This document shows, in pieces, positions 24,761 to 35,280 of a DNA stretch of 64,000 nt. Each line of letters opens with the position of its first letter. The stretch's first letter is position 1. Position numbers and translations under genes: made by a program. The notes beneath the pieces are model-generated. The model was not told the origin of the DNA. It saw only the letters and a program-made list of their open reading frames with translations, and searched no databases. The DNA is from Gossypium raimondii (Eukaryota > Streptophyta > Magnoliopsida > Malvales > Malvaceae), in contig NC_068576.1 of the NCBI RefSeq assembly GCF_025698545.1, forward strand, positions 56,952,094-57,016,093, read 5' to 3'.

Positions 24761-25866
24761 CCAAAAATTACTGCAATAAAATAAATAAATAGAAATCACG
24801 TCATAACAGTATAAAAAAATCTCAAAAAAGAAAAAAAAATCTCAAATGGCAAAATCTGAAATGCTAATGAAAGATAAAAGAGGATACGAAAATGACATCG
24901 TGTGACATCGAATCTAATTCCTAAATTGAGTTGAGGGCAAAAGCCCTAGGAATTGAGCGGGAAAAGAAAAAAATAAAACTCAGTTGCGTAGGATAAAGTG
25001 AAAAAGACAAAGAGGAAGGCGTACACTGAGCAAATAAAAATGGGTAAATGATAACGTGCGCAGGTAGGGACCCAACGACCTGTCATGAGCGGTCACATCA
25101 ATGGTCCCTTTTGTCTAATCAAGAAAGTCTTTTATTCAACAATTAACATTCATTTCACGTTTAGACTTTATTTTTCCCCTAAGTCTCCTTGTACCGCCAC
25201 GTGCCGGTCAGTTATTGTTCCCGCTTCTTTTCGTATTTGCTATCGTATTTTATTTTAATATAATTGTGTATTTGCATTATATTGTAATATACTATTTTTT
25301 ATATAATACAAATCACATTATACAAAAACTAAAAAAATATTAGAGCAATTTTTATATAATATAAGTCTCTTCTTCTTCAATCTAGAAGAAAAAAACAATT
25401 GCTTGAGGTGCACGTAAAAGCAATTTGTTTGATTATTCAATTGAAGGGATTGATTTCACATAGTGTTAATGATAGCATAGTATGAAAAAGATATAGGTTA
25501 GACTATCAACCTACTTAAAATATCTTTGTTTTTTAAGAAAATAATATGTTTTAAATAGAAATAAATCGATAATAAATCGTTAAATTAATTTTTAACAAGA
25601 ATGAAAATTTGTAGTTGTTTACAGATATCTAGTATTGTATTTACTATTTTTTTGTATTTTATTGATACCATAATATTTAATTTATTTATAAACGATTTGT
25701 GTATTTTATAAATAGAAACAAAATATCCTAATATATAATTAAAGAATGAAATCAACAATTACATGTGATTATCATTAAATTGTGAAGTTAATAAAATTAA
25801 TAAGAATGAAAAAAAATCTGGTGGGTTGCACCTTCGCCATTTATCATAATCAATATGAAAATATGC
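24761..25866. other. intergenic DNA, no recognisable feature
   Basis: AT-rich, with a somewhat more complex stretch at about 24890-25240. No coding potential or RNA gene is recognised. Confidence 0.5.
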
Positions 25867-26728
25867 GGCTATTTTACTAAATTGACCCAAAAAAATTTGA
25901 TATTTATAAAAATGACCTAAGTTTAAAAACAATCACCAAAATAACCTGAAATGAATAGTAAAAAGGAGTTTTGGCCGTCCATGGCCGGCATCAGTGTATT
26001 TTTTTAAAATCTATCATACTGGTATACAAAAAATAAATAAATAACAAAAAAATTGGGTGCTGGCCTGTAAATGACCGACACCACCAGTACGAAAACGGAA
26101 AAAAAATTTTGGGTGCTGGCCTGTGAATGACCTGCACCAGTAAGAAAAAGAAAAAAAATTTGGTGCTAGCCTGTCAATAGCCGGCACCGCCAGTACGAAA
26201 ACATAAAAAATTTTGGGTGCTGGCCTGTCAATGGTCGGCACCAATACGAAAATGAAAAAAAAAAGGGTTCTGGCATGTCAAAAGCCAGCACCACCAATAC
26301 GAAAACGAAAAAAAAAATTTGAGCGATGGCCTATCAATGGCCGACACCATTACGAAAATGAAAAAAAATTTTGGGTGCTGGCCTGTTAATGGCCGGCACC
26401 ACCAGTACAAAAGCGAAAAAAAAGTTTCTTTTTTGGTGCCGGCCATTGATAGGCCAACACCCAAAACAATTTTTTTTATTTTTTGTATACCTGTATGATA
26501 TGATTTTAAAAAAATACACTGGTGTCGGCCATTGACAGACTAAAACTAAAAAATTTAATTTTTTAAAATCTGACATAATTATCAGGTAATCATGAGCCCA
26601 AAATACCAGCGGTGCTGGTCATTGACAGGCCAAAAACCATTTTTATTGTTCATTTCAAGTTATTTTGATCAAATATAGGTTATTTTTGTAAATATTATAT
26701 TTTTTTAGGTCAATTTAGTAAAATAGCC
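25867..26728. mobile_element. compact TIR/foldback element made of hairpin units
   Basis: Starts GGCTATTTTACTAAATTGAC at 25867 and ends with the near-perfect reverse complement at 26728. Extended arms match for more than 150 bases with gaps, including 'catactggtatacaaaaaat' on the left and its inverse on the right. Between the arms are about eight hairpin units in one orientation and three in the other. It carries no gene, so it would need a transposase supplied elsewhere. Flanks 'aaaatatgc' and 'aaagatatg' are only a weak candidate target duplication. Confidence 0.75.
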
Positions 26729-26903
26729 AAAGATATGTCATTATCGAAACATGGAATCTTAGGAGCCGGTTCCCAATACTTTCATCTAATTCACTGTTTT
26801 TTCTTATAATAAACATCTATACAGCTAAAAACTGGCCTGCCGACCCCCCACCACCATCATTATTTATTAGATCAAAAAACCCTAATGCACTTCTATTACA
26901 TAT
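26729..26903. other. upstream region of MIR159
   Basis: Lies between the foldback element and the proposed MIR159 TATA box. No further motif is called with confidence. Confidence 0.4.
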
Positions 26904-26912
26904 TATATATAA
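26904..26912 (+). promoter_or_regulatory. candidate TATA box of MIR159
   Basis: TATATATAA lies about 345 bases before the miRNA foldback and is followed by a pyrimidine-rich stretch (ctttcttttatccttttc) where transcription could start. A second TATA-like run at about 27108-27125 is the alternative. Confidence 0.45.
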
Positions 26913-27253
26913 CCCTTTCTTTTATCCTTTTCTATAACCTAAAGTCATCTTCGTAGTGGAAATTAACAGTGTCCTAAAATCTGGGTTTTCCTTGTTCCAT
27001 TATATCTTTATGCTTGTCACTTCTTGTAGGTTAAGTAGTGTTCTTCTGCTTGTTTTGATTTGAAAGTTTTTTGGATCTGATGATTTTAACCCTCGTCTGC
27101 TGAGCCTTATATATACATATATGTATCAAATAAGGTTGAGAGATTCAATCTTGTCACCAGAACTAGGGTTTCTTTTTCCTTCTTTTTGGCCATTTTTTCT
27201 AGGTTTAGGCAAAGAAGGAGAGATTTATTGATGGTTAAAGGTGAGACAAAGGG

Positions 27254-27437
27254 GTGGAGCTCCTTGAAGTCCAATAGAGGGTCTTGCAGGGTATATAGAG
27301 CTGCTGAGCTATGGATCCCTAAAGCTCTATCCCATATATATAACTTTTAAAAGAAGGGATAGACTTTTGGCTTGCATATCTCAGGAGCTGCATTACCAAA
27401 AATGTCAGATCCTTGTTTGGATTGAAGGGAGCTCTAC
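27254..27437 (+). ncRNA. MIR159: MIR159 precursor (miR159 hairpin)
   Basis: The 3' arm at 27416-27436 begins TTTGGATTGAAGGGAGCTCT, the conserved start of mature plant miR159 (21 nt in all). The 5' arm at 27254-27275 (GTGGAGCTCCTTGAAGTCC) pairs with it with two internal mismatches. The ~184-nt length and the inner blocks 'gctatggatccc' and 'gcatatctcaggagct' are typical of MIR159 precursors, where they form the second, loop-proximal duplex. miR159 directs cleavage of GAMYB-type MYB mRNAs in anther, seed and vegetative development. Sequence and pairing are read directly; the target set is family knowledge. The primary transcript probably spans about 26935 to beyond 27650. MIR319 is the near relative, but its mature RNA begins TTGGACTGAAGGG, unlike this one. 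Confidence 0.95.
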
Positions 27438-28569
27438 ACTTAGTCACTGATCTTTGTTTTTAGTAGCTATGATCTGATTTAACTTTATAGACCCCGTTCA
27501 TGGTTTTGCTTTGAATATTGCAAGTTGATTATTTGATTTTCTTTTTTGAAGTATATGCAGGAGGAGGGTGAAGACATTGAAAGGGGCAGAGATGGTGTCA
27601 GAATATCTTGTGCTTAGATTTTTTGGTTGTCTAAACTATTTTTAGAGAGAGGGGAGTTAGGGCCTTTAATGTACCTTTATTTTTTTAAAGTATATATGGT
27701 TTTTGCTTTTATTCTTCAAATATTGTTGGTGTTTTGTGAATTGCAATCTATGTTTGTGTATGAGCTGCAAAGTTTATTATTGTATTTTAATTTTATTATT
27801 CTTTAAAATTGTGTTATATCATCACATAAATATTATATATAATTTAAAAGTTCTAAATAATAATGTTACACAGGTTTAGAGTATGATGTTATTACATGAA
27901 TTAAAATAAAAATTGTTGAGTGTTAATTTAATTAAAATAGGTATTTTGATTTGTGATTGAAATATTAAAATACCAACTTCAAGGAGCAATCATCTGATTA
28001 TTGACTGTAGGCAGGAATTTTTTAATTGAGTGTAAGAGGGTTTAGATTTGGGTATTTAGTGTTAGGTAGGTCATTGACTTAATTTTTTAAGTATAACGTA
28101 ACTTTGTTAATCGCTTTAATTATGAAATCCCTTTAATTATTAAATTAGTTGTTCAATTAAATGTATATTCTTTAGTTGAAACTGTAAATCATGACAGGTT
28201 TTACTATCATAATAATTAATTTACTTTTCTAAACCAATTTCACTTTTTAAATGTGATTAAATTAAATGTCATGAATGGAGCTAATAAATCATATAAGATG
28301 GTTTGATTCAAAGCTATGCATTTAGTCAAAACCGAAATAGATAAAATAAAATGGAAACTAGGAAACTAAAACCCTTTGAAACCCAATGAAATGAAAAAGA
28401 GATTTTTTTTATTGATTCTTTAATTTTTAAAAGGCATTTTAAAGTTTTTTAATTTACAAATACAATGCAATTAACGAATTAATAATAATAATAATAACAA
28501 ACATTATAAAATGTAATCGCACGAAATATATTTGGAGACAACTGTGATTTAGATAATTTGAGAGTAGAA
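27438..28569. other. downstream part of the MIR159 transcript and AT-rich intergenic DNA
   Basis: Up to about 27700 the sequence is less AT-biased and may be the 3' part of the primary transcript. Beyond that it is AT-rich with a short (aat)n run near 28483 and no gene. Confidence 0.4.
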
Positions 28570-28900
28570 GCAAGGGCATCCTCCCTATTGTCAGTAAAAT
28601 ATTTTCTTAAAAATAATTTATTTTTAGTGTTTGGATAAATTTATGTAAAATATTTTCTATTATTTGATAGATTTCTTGAAAATATTTTTCAGAAAAATTA
28701 TTTTTACATATAATAATAAATTTATATTTTAAATTATTTTTACATATATTGTAATGATTTATTTATAAATAAATCAAATTAAATATATAATGATAAGCAA
28801 TTATTAAGCTAGATATTAACCATTATAAATTGAAAACAACCAAAATTTATCCAACACTTTTTCAGAAAAACATCAAACACAAATACTTTAAGAAGAAAAA
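28570..28900. repeat. foldback MITE-like repeat
   Basis: The left arm ('tttttagtgtttggataaat', near 28620) is matched in inverse by the right arm ('atttatccaacactttttca', near 28845-28865). The interior is AT-rich with repeated 'aaatatttt' blocks. Similar motifs occur at 31255-31415 in the opposite orientation. Confidence 0.5.
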
Positions 28901-30426
28901 CAGAAACCCCTATAGCATAGGTTTTCCTTGTATACATAATGGAAGTTTATTAGCTCAATATTGATGACCACAAAAATTTTATTGTTCATCAATTTAATTT
29001 AACAGAAATTATTTTCTATCAGACAAATGTATAATTTGAAGACATTGAAACTAGGAGCTCAAGTCAAAGCTCAAAGTCTTGTATGAATATACAACCAGTG
29101 ACAAGGAACCAATTAATATCCTAAGAAAGCTGTTCTATATTGGTACAGTCATGTATCATGCTGCTTGTTTTTGGATTAGTTTTGAATTTTTTCCATACAT
29201 ATATTTTCCCATATCCAAAACATATATTTCCTTTTAGTAGAGATAACTTTCACATAGAAAGATGAGTATAAACTCTTGTAAAAAATAACACCTCTTCAAA
29301 ATAAGCAAAAAGGTTTCATTCTTTTTTCCAAAACAAGTTATGTGAGTGGCAAAAAATTACCATTTTAAATTAGCTTATTGGTAACCGATATGCTAAACAT
29401 GGTGAAAAGATAATACTCCTACCAAACGTATTATAAGAACACATGAAAAGCTAAGAATAAATTCTTTAACACATCAGATAAGCAGTCTACATGTTTTGCA
29501 TCCTTTATACTAGATCAAGCTAGGAGAACATTAAATCAACTGGTAGTTTATAGACTTGTTGTGTCTGTTCTTCTACAGGCACATTATCATTATTATTTTT
29601 TATAAAGAAGAAAATGTTGCACTAAAAGGCACCATAGGGATGCCAACCCATTACAAGACTGCAGTGAAAGGTACATCAGTTATTGCTTAAACAAAAGAAA
29701 CAAATTCAAAGTTAAATAAGCCATGGTAGTATGTTTTACATATAACAATAAATTTCATTGTCAACACTCTACACAAAAAAACAAAGCAGAAAGTATCTCA
29801 TCAGTTGAAGCACCAAACTTTATAGAATTTCTAAAAAATAAGAACAGAAGCCAATTCTTTGAAAGAGTAAAATGGTATACCATCATATGCATCCCGAACC
29901 ATTTGATAGCTGACAAATCCAGAAAAAAGAGTCAGCTGCCATAATAATTAGCAGCATGTCAAGTTGTACACAAACTGATCTTTGTAGCATATAAAGAATT
30001 CCTAAGCAGCTTTTCACAGAATAAATCCATATTAATTTTGAAAACTCAAGCGTCAGTCCATGAAATCCTACTATGTCATAACAAAAGGATAACTGTATAA
30101 CCTAGAAGAATGCAATGCAAAGCTTCAAATAAAGAAGTGACTTTGGTCCTTATATATGCTACAGAAAAAGCAAAATCCAACTTCTTATTAGCTCAGTGCT
30201 TTTATCACAGGTTGTGAGAGGAATGCAGTAATACTAGCCAAGTTGAAACCCCATTTACCACATCTAAACTTACTTTAAGGCAAACAAAGAGCAGTAGTTT
30301 ACTTCATTGGAAGTTTCATTATAAATCAATTAAATTGAAGAAAATTAATATATTATGTGCATTAGTGCAATACACTATCATAAACACACAGATGAGTGAA
30401 TTTATAAAGGAAAAGAAAGCATTTAC
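28901..30426. other. non-coding stretch downstream of the DUF2045-like fragment
   Basis: Moderately AT-rich. I looked for further exons of the adjacent gene fragment on the minus strand and found none. Short open frames here show no recognisable domain. Confidence 0.45.
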
Positions 30427-30960
30427 CACTGCATCAAAAGTGGAGTCGAAATCATCTATGGCGAAACAGATGTCTGGATAGGCAGGTGTTGTCTCTACTT
30501 CCTAGATCCAAATTAGTGAGAATGTCATGAAATTGAAGAAAAGCTCAATATCACCAAGATTGCTAAAATGATAAGCTTGCCTTTTTTGAGTCCAAATGAA
30601 AATTTACTCGGCTGGGAGATGCATAAACAGTCTTCACAATCTGCAGGACAGCAGAAGTAAAGGATTAGATTGTGCAGAATGCAAACGTTGCATGAAAATT
30701 TTGAAATCTTTGCAAGAGACAGTATTTGATTTATCCTAAGAATAATTCAATTTCCAGGATTCAAATCGCAAAAGTTTAAGCAATCTATGGCTTATAACAA
30801 AGATGAACTCAATAATTGGCACAGCATGTAGAATCAAACACTTCTCAGAAAAAAATTAGTCAGATTTCCTCCAAGATGACAGATTTTACTTCAAAAGTTA
30901 AAAAGAGCTTTATGCCATACCTTAAGCCAAGACCCAGCGAAGAATTCATGGTAGATTTGC
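30427..30960 (-). pseudogene. three-exon fragment of a KIAA0930/DUF2045-type gene
   Basis: Coding-order blocks: 30960-30921 (QIYHEFFAGSWLK), 30640-30581 (IVKTVYASPSRVNFHLDSKK), 30501-30427 (EVETTPAYPDIC, then FAIDDFDSTFDAV). Frames join without a break (58 residues), with intact splice sites. The intron after the second block has a GC donor (AAG|GCAAGC) and an AG acceptor. The pattern 'ASPS...DSK...YP.I.F.ID.F...F' matches the KIAA0930/DUF2045 family as I remember it, whose function is unknown. No upstream or downstream exons were found nearby, so it is probably a duplicated or captured piece and not a full gene. A complete gene with long introns is the alternative, but there is little room for it. 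Confidence 0.65.
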
Positions 30961-31254
30961 CTGACAAAGTGAGAAAGAGAGGAAACAAAACAGAATATGC
31001 AGAGAAGAGAATTGGCTCAACTGGATATCGGATTGAAGCACTTAGAACTCAGCACAATGACTGAAGGGCAACTCAAAATGGATAAAGCTTTCTCCCACTT
31101 GAAGGATCGCTCTTGCCTACTCTGGCTCTAGACCTTTACCTAATATGCGACGGACTTTTACCTGGAAGAGAAGATGAAGAACGGAAGAAGGAAAAGGAAT
31201 GAAGAACAGAAGAAGGAGAACGAGCCTTACCTGGAAGAAAGAGGAACCGGAAAA

Positions 31255-31415
31255 TGTCTTACAGAAATCAAATCCGTAAGACATTTTCCCCTAAACCTCA
31301 TTCATTTTACCCGTGTCTTGGAAAATATTTTCCAAATGTAAAATGTTTTCAGTGAAACAAACACTGAAAAATTAGGAAAACATTTTCCGAAAAATATTTT
31401 CCTGCAAACAAACGG
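31255..31415. repeat. repeat with aaatattttcc motifs
   Basis: Contains a short inverted repeat (aatgtcttacagaaat / aatccgtaagacatt) and repeated gaaaatattttcc blocks, ending 'cctgcaaacaaacggga'. On the minus strand the order of motifs resembles the left part of 28570-28900, so the two could be arms of one element flanking the gene fragment. Confidence 0.4.
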
Positions 31416-33708
31416 GATTTAAATTAAAGCTGAAGTTAGCCTCTCTTTTTTTAATGCTTGATTTGTGACTTATTTTGTTTTTTTAATAACATTTTCATAA
31501 ATTTTTAGTAATTCATTTTTTTTATAGCTGACTGAATCGAATAGCAAAGGTTCAACTAATTTGGCTTTCATTTTTTACAAATTAAGAAAGGATAATTACA
31601 ACAAGTGACAAAGAATCTTAACTGCTACTCCTTTGTGCTATTGGCCGTTCAATTTTTATTCATTATCAATTAGTAAAAAAATGTTAATTGATGTCTAATA
31701 CTAAATATAAAAATTCTTAAAATGATTACTACTAATAGATGCAGTTTAAATTTATAATTCAAATGTGGTTTTTTACATGATCCATATTATAAATATCAGT
31801 CACGTTTCGGTGTTGCTTAATTTAATAATTTAATTAAACTTCATTGTAAAGTAAGATCTGAAATATTTTATTTGAAAATCGTTTCTTGTGCAACTATTAA
31901 AATTTACATGGTTATTTTGATACATTCACACAAACAATATTTGATTTTAGTAATATCAGACAATGGTCTTTTATAGATTATATGCCTCTTAAGTCCACTT
32001 AAACTTGCAACCTCAAAGAACTGAGTTAATACTCAATCTGCAGGGTTAATATCCATAATATTCAATCAACAGTAAACTATAATTCTCCAAAAATTAAAAA
32101 CGAAGTCGTTTTAAATTGAGTAACAAGACCTCCCACTAATACACTCCATTAATTGTTAAAGACATTATTATTTTTTAAGTCCACTGAAACACGCAAATTA
32201 CAACAACGTCCATATCAATTGAACTAGTAATTAATAATTTATAACAAGGTGATTTGAACTTGAGAGAAATAAGACCACCCAAGTAAACAAAAAATTCTAC
32301 CTAAAACTTGAGCTTAACCATTTTTGCTTCAAACATAAGACAATTAGTTTTGATAATAAATGTTATGTACCGGTTTGACGCAGAGGAAAGTGAGTAACTT
32401 AATGCCCTTAGCTGCAAGAAAACAATAACAATACAACAAAAATAGGTAAATTTGTTAATCCATTTGAACCTTCAAGTAAATGGATCTACCTACAATGTGA
32501 TTGTATTATCATTAAAAAAAAAAAGTCAGTTAAAATTGAAATAAACACAAGTACAAATTCGGTACATGTATGCATGCATATGCAAGTGCATGTGTCTGTG
32601 TACACATGCATGATGAAGCAACTAAACTCTGTTCCTTTTTCTACTCAGTTATTCAACTTCTAAATGGCATACGAACCAGCAAAGCTTATTCCCATCAAAC
32701 GAAAGCTAAAGAGATCGATACCCTATAATTTTTCAAGTCATTCTTTGTGTTTGGTCATTTTTCCCCTAACTGATATGCAAAGCCGATCGCTTTTTAATTA
32801 TTGCTACCCTGCATGCACGATAAGGACTTTGCAAACTTCATTGGGCAATACTAGCCTCTTGAACATCATCAACAAGCAATAAAAATTGAAAGGAAAAGGT
32901 AGATAAAATTAAGTACACAAGTAACAGAGAATAAAAGACTTTAATTCAAATAGCAGATAAAAACAAAAGCTATTTTGCATAACTTGTGATTAGAGTACCA
33001 ATCTTCCCTTAGTGTAATGATTTAAGACTTATTGCTAAAGAGTTATAGATTTTCAATGAGATTAATCACCACTGCTTTTATATAATAAGTGGAATATTAT
33101 TGTAAAGAATAGGCACTAAACAACTTTCCTGGAAGAAGAGAATAATTAAAGACAATTGTAGACTATGATAGTAAAGATACTTTTAGTGACACCAATGATG
33201 AAAACTGGAGAAAATTATCTCAAAAATGCAAAAATGAAAGCTAAAAATAACCAAATATCTTAAAAAGTTTTTGGAGAGCTATATAGTTCGGTGATTATTT
33301 TCTTTCTACATAGGTCCTCTCCTTCCTCCTTGATCAATAGCATGTCAGCAGTTAGAAAATTCTAATAATTAAATAAACCCAGCTATGCTCAGTAAACAGA
33401 GAGTATGGGACGAGAGTTTAAACATTCTTTTAATGAAAATACACTATAGCATCCCATTCAAAGAAATCCCACACCAAATACAACATCCGGCAACAAATTC
33501 ATAAACTCCAAGATAAAGAAGAAAAGACGATTCACCAGAGTGAATATAATTGATCACACATAGTATGTACGATTGAATTAGATGCAGAGACTAAGCACAA
33601 TCGTGCTCGAGAGGAGAAAACCTAAGAAAGTTTTCCATCAAAACAAATTAAAACTCAAACTTCTAGGGCATTACTCGTAAGTTTACTAGAAAATACCAAA
33701 ATCCGAAG
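31416..33708. other. AT-rich intergenic DNA upstream of the DUF2045 fragment and downstream of MZT1
   Basis: No gene is recognised on either strand. Contains an 'atgcatgcatatgcaagtgc' microsatellite-like patch near 32570. Confidence 0.45.
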
Positions 33709-33930
33709 TTAAGGTACTTGTGATGAAGAAGATGACAACGGGGTTGATGGTGGAGGTTCTCTCTGAAGTTCCTTGACAACAGCAGCCAAAGCCTCAGGGT
33801 TTAAACCCAAATCACAGAGAGCAATGAGGACCGAGAGAGTATGCCGATCGAGACCCGTATCAAGAATATTTGACATGTGAAATGCCAGATCTAGGGATTC
33901 TCGGGCAGTTCGTGCAGCTTCTGGATCCAT
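33709..33930 (-). CDS. MZT1: MOZART1/GIP1, gamma-tubulin complex-associated small protein
   Basis: A single coding exon of 73 residues, the usual size for this family. The core reads ARTARESLDLAFHMSNILDT, then GLDRHTLSVLIALCDLGLNP and EALAAVVKELQRE, which is nearly identical to plant GIP1/GIP2. The tail is rich in Ser and Pro. MZT1 proteins bind the N-termini of gamma-tubulin complex proteins (GCP3 in plants) and help recruit and activate gamma-tubulin ring complexes at microtubule nucleation sites and the nuclear envelope. A probable 5'-UTR intron lies at about 33964-34405 (donor GTTAG at 34405, acceptor near 33964). The start is fixed by the family's conserved MDxEA beginning. Confidence 0.93.
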   Translation of the reverse strand: MDPEAARTARESLDLAFHMSNILDTGLDRHTLSVLIALCDLGLNPEALAAVVKELQREPPPSTPLSSSSSQVP

Positions 33931-34491
33931 AACACAACAGGTACAAAAAAGGGGAAAAGAAACCTTCAGAAAATTATGCTTGATTCAGCAAATTTACAAA
34001 TACATATTTAACAACAAACTAACAGATACATTAATAAATGCAGCTCATGAAATTATTCGAGAACTAAAACAGATTTTAAAATGGCTTTAATTGAATACAA
34101 ATTAATAGACAAAACCACATGAAATCATCAAATAATCCCCGAAGTATATATAAAATCGAAATTCCCACTATCCAACCATGAACCAAACACCTATGTTTAG
34201 CAAAGATAATAAGCAATCATCAGAAATTCATCCATAAATAATCTAAAAGAGCCCTCAAATCAGTTACACGCGTCGAAGAACAGAAAGAAAAAGGCAAAAC
34301 AATTTTCAGCCAAAATCTTTCCTTACATTGAAAATATTATAAATATTGTTTCCATTCATAAATTTATTCAAAATAATCAAACAAATAAAGAAAAAAAATC
34401 CTAACCTCGAGAGATCTTGGAAACAAGAGTTATGAGAGATGTGAGAGCGTTTTCGAGTAGTTGTTTTTTCTTTTTTTTGAATTTCTCACGA

Positions 34492-34500
34492 ATTATATAA
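34492..34500 (-). promoter_or_regulatory. candidate TATA box of MZT1
   Basis: TTATATAAT on the minus strand lies about 90 bases before the proposed 5'-UTR splice donor, followed by a pyrimidine/purine-rich leader. Confidence 0.5.
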
Positions 34501-35280
34501 TCTTGAAAAGCATTTTGGATTTCGTTCAAGCCCACTAAGCAAAGTTCCTTATGGATTAGTTGGGATTTAAATTTTTGGATCTATTAGATAAATGGTAAGA
34601 TTGAAATAAATGATCTTTGTTTGTGAATACCATGGAACAATATTAATTAACAGATGTAAAAGAAACTACAAAATAAATATATGGATAAACTATTAAAATA
34701 GTCATTTTTGTTTGCCTCATGTTACATTAGTAGTTTACGTTATCGTTTTGTTACGAAATGGTTACTCTGTCGTTAAGATCTGTTACCTTCCAAACGACAC
34801 TCTGACGTAGCAATTAAAATGAATTTTAAATGCCAACGTGAATGTTTCAGCCAAATAAATTAATTGATTTTTAATTAAATAAATTTAATTAATTGAATTT
34901 TATAAATTAATTAATATAAAATATTGATTTGATTTCTCGAAATAATCAACACTAATGCATCATATTAATTCTTGAATTGGAAAAAAAACCTATTGGTCTT
35001 TTTATTTTTTGCAAAAAGATTGTTTCTTTTCATGTTTTTCTAAGACAGACAAAAATAACCTGTTTATATTTGTTTATTTGTTTATTGTGGGCAACCACAA
35101 TAACAAGCAGATATAGAGGTTGGCGTGTTAATTTTTTTCTTCTTCTTTGTCGTTCTGCTCTTCTCTTCTATGATGGTAACAAAAAAAAAATCAATTGTTA
35201 CTTCTTTTTAAATCGGAGAAAATTGGTTCTTAGGACAAAATTTTGTATTCTATTTTCATTAAAAAAAAATTCTCTCCCAA
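34501..35280. other. intergenic DNA upstream of the PPR remnant
   Basis: AT-rich. An open frame from 34977 reads into the PPR remnant, but its first ~100 residues are low-complexity and match no PPR motif, so it is not counted as coding. Confidence 0.5.

Noticed and set aside
16640-26640. Many open frames of 60-100 codons rich in Phe, Lys and Gly, both strands
   Set aside because: They follow the period of the hairpin array and its A/T runs, and mirror frames occur on the opposite strand. They are repeat artefacts, not genes.
30816-31064. 82-codon plus-strand open frame
   Set aside because: It is antisense to the first exon of the DUF2045-like fragment, which has conserved wording and splice sites.
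32364-32412. Minus-strand exon-like segment reading KGIKLLTFLCVK between AG and GT
   Set aside because: Too short, with no family match and no neighbouring exons. It may be chance.
34977-35280. N-terminal extension of the PPR open frame
   Set aside because: It is low-complexity and matches neither PPR repeats nor a convincing targeting peptide. The remnant begins at about 35281.
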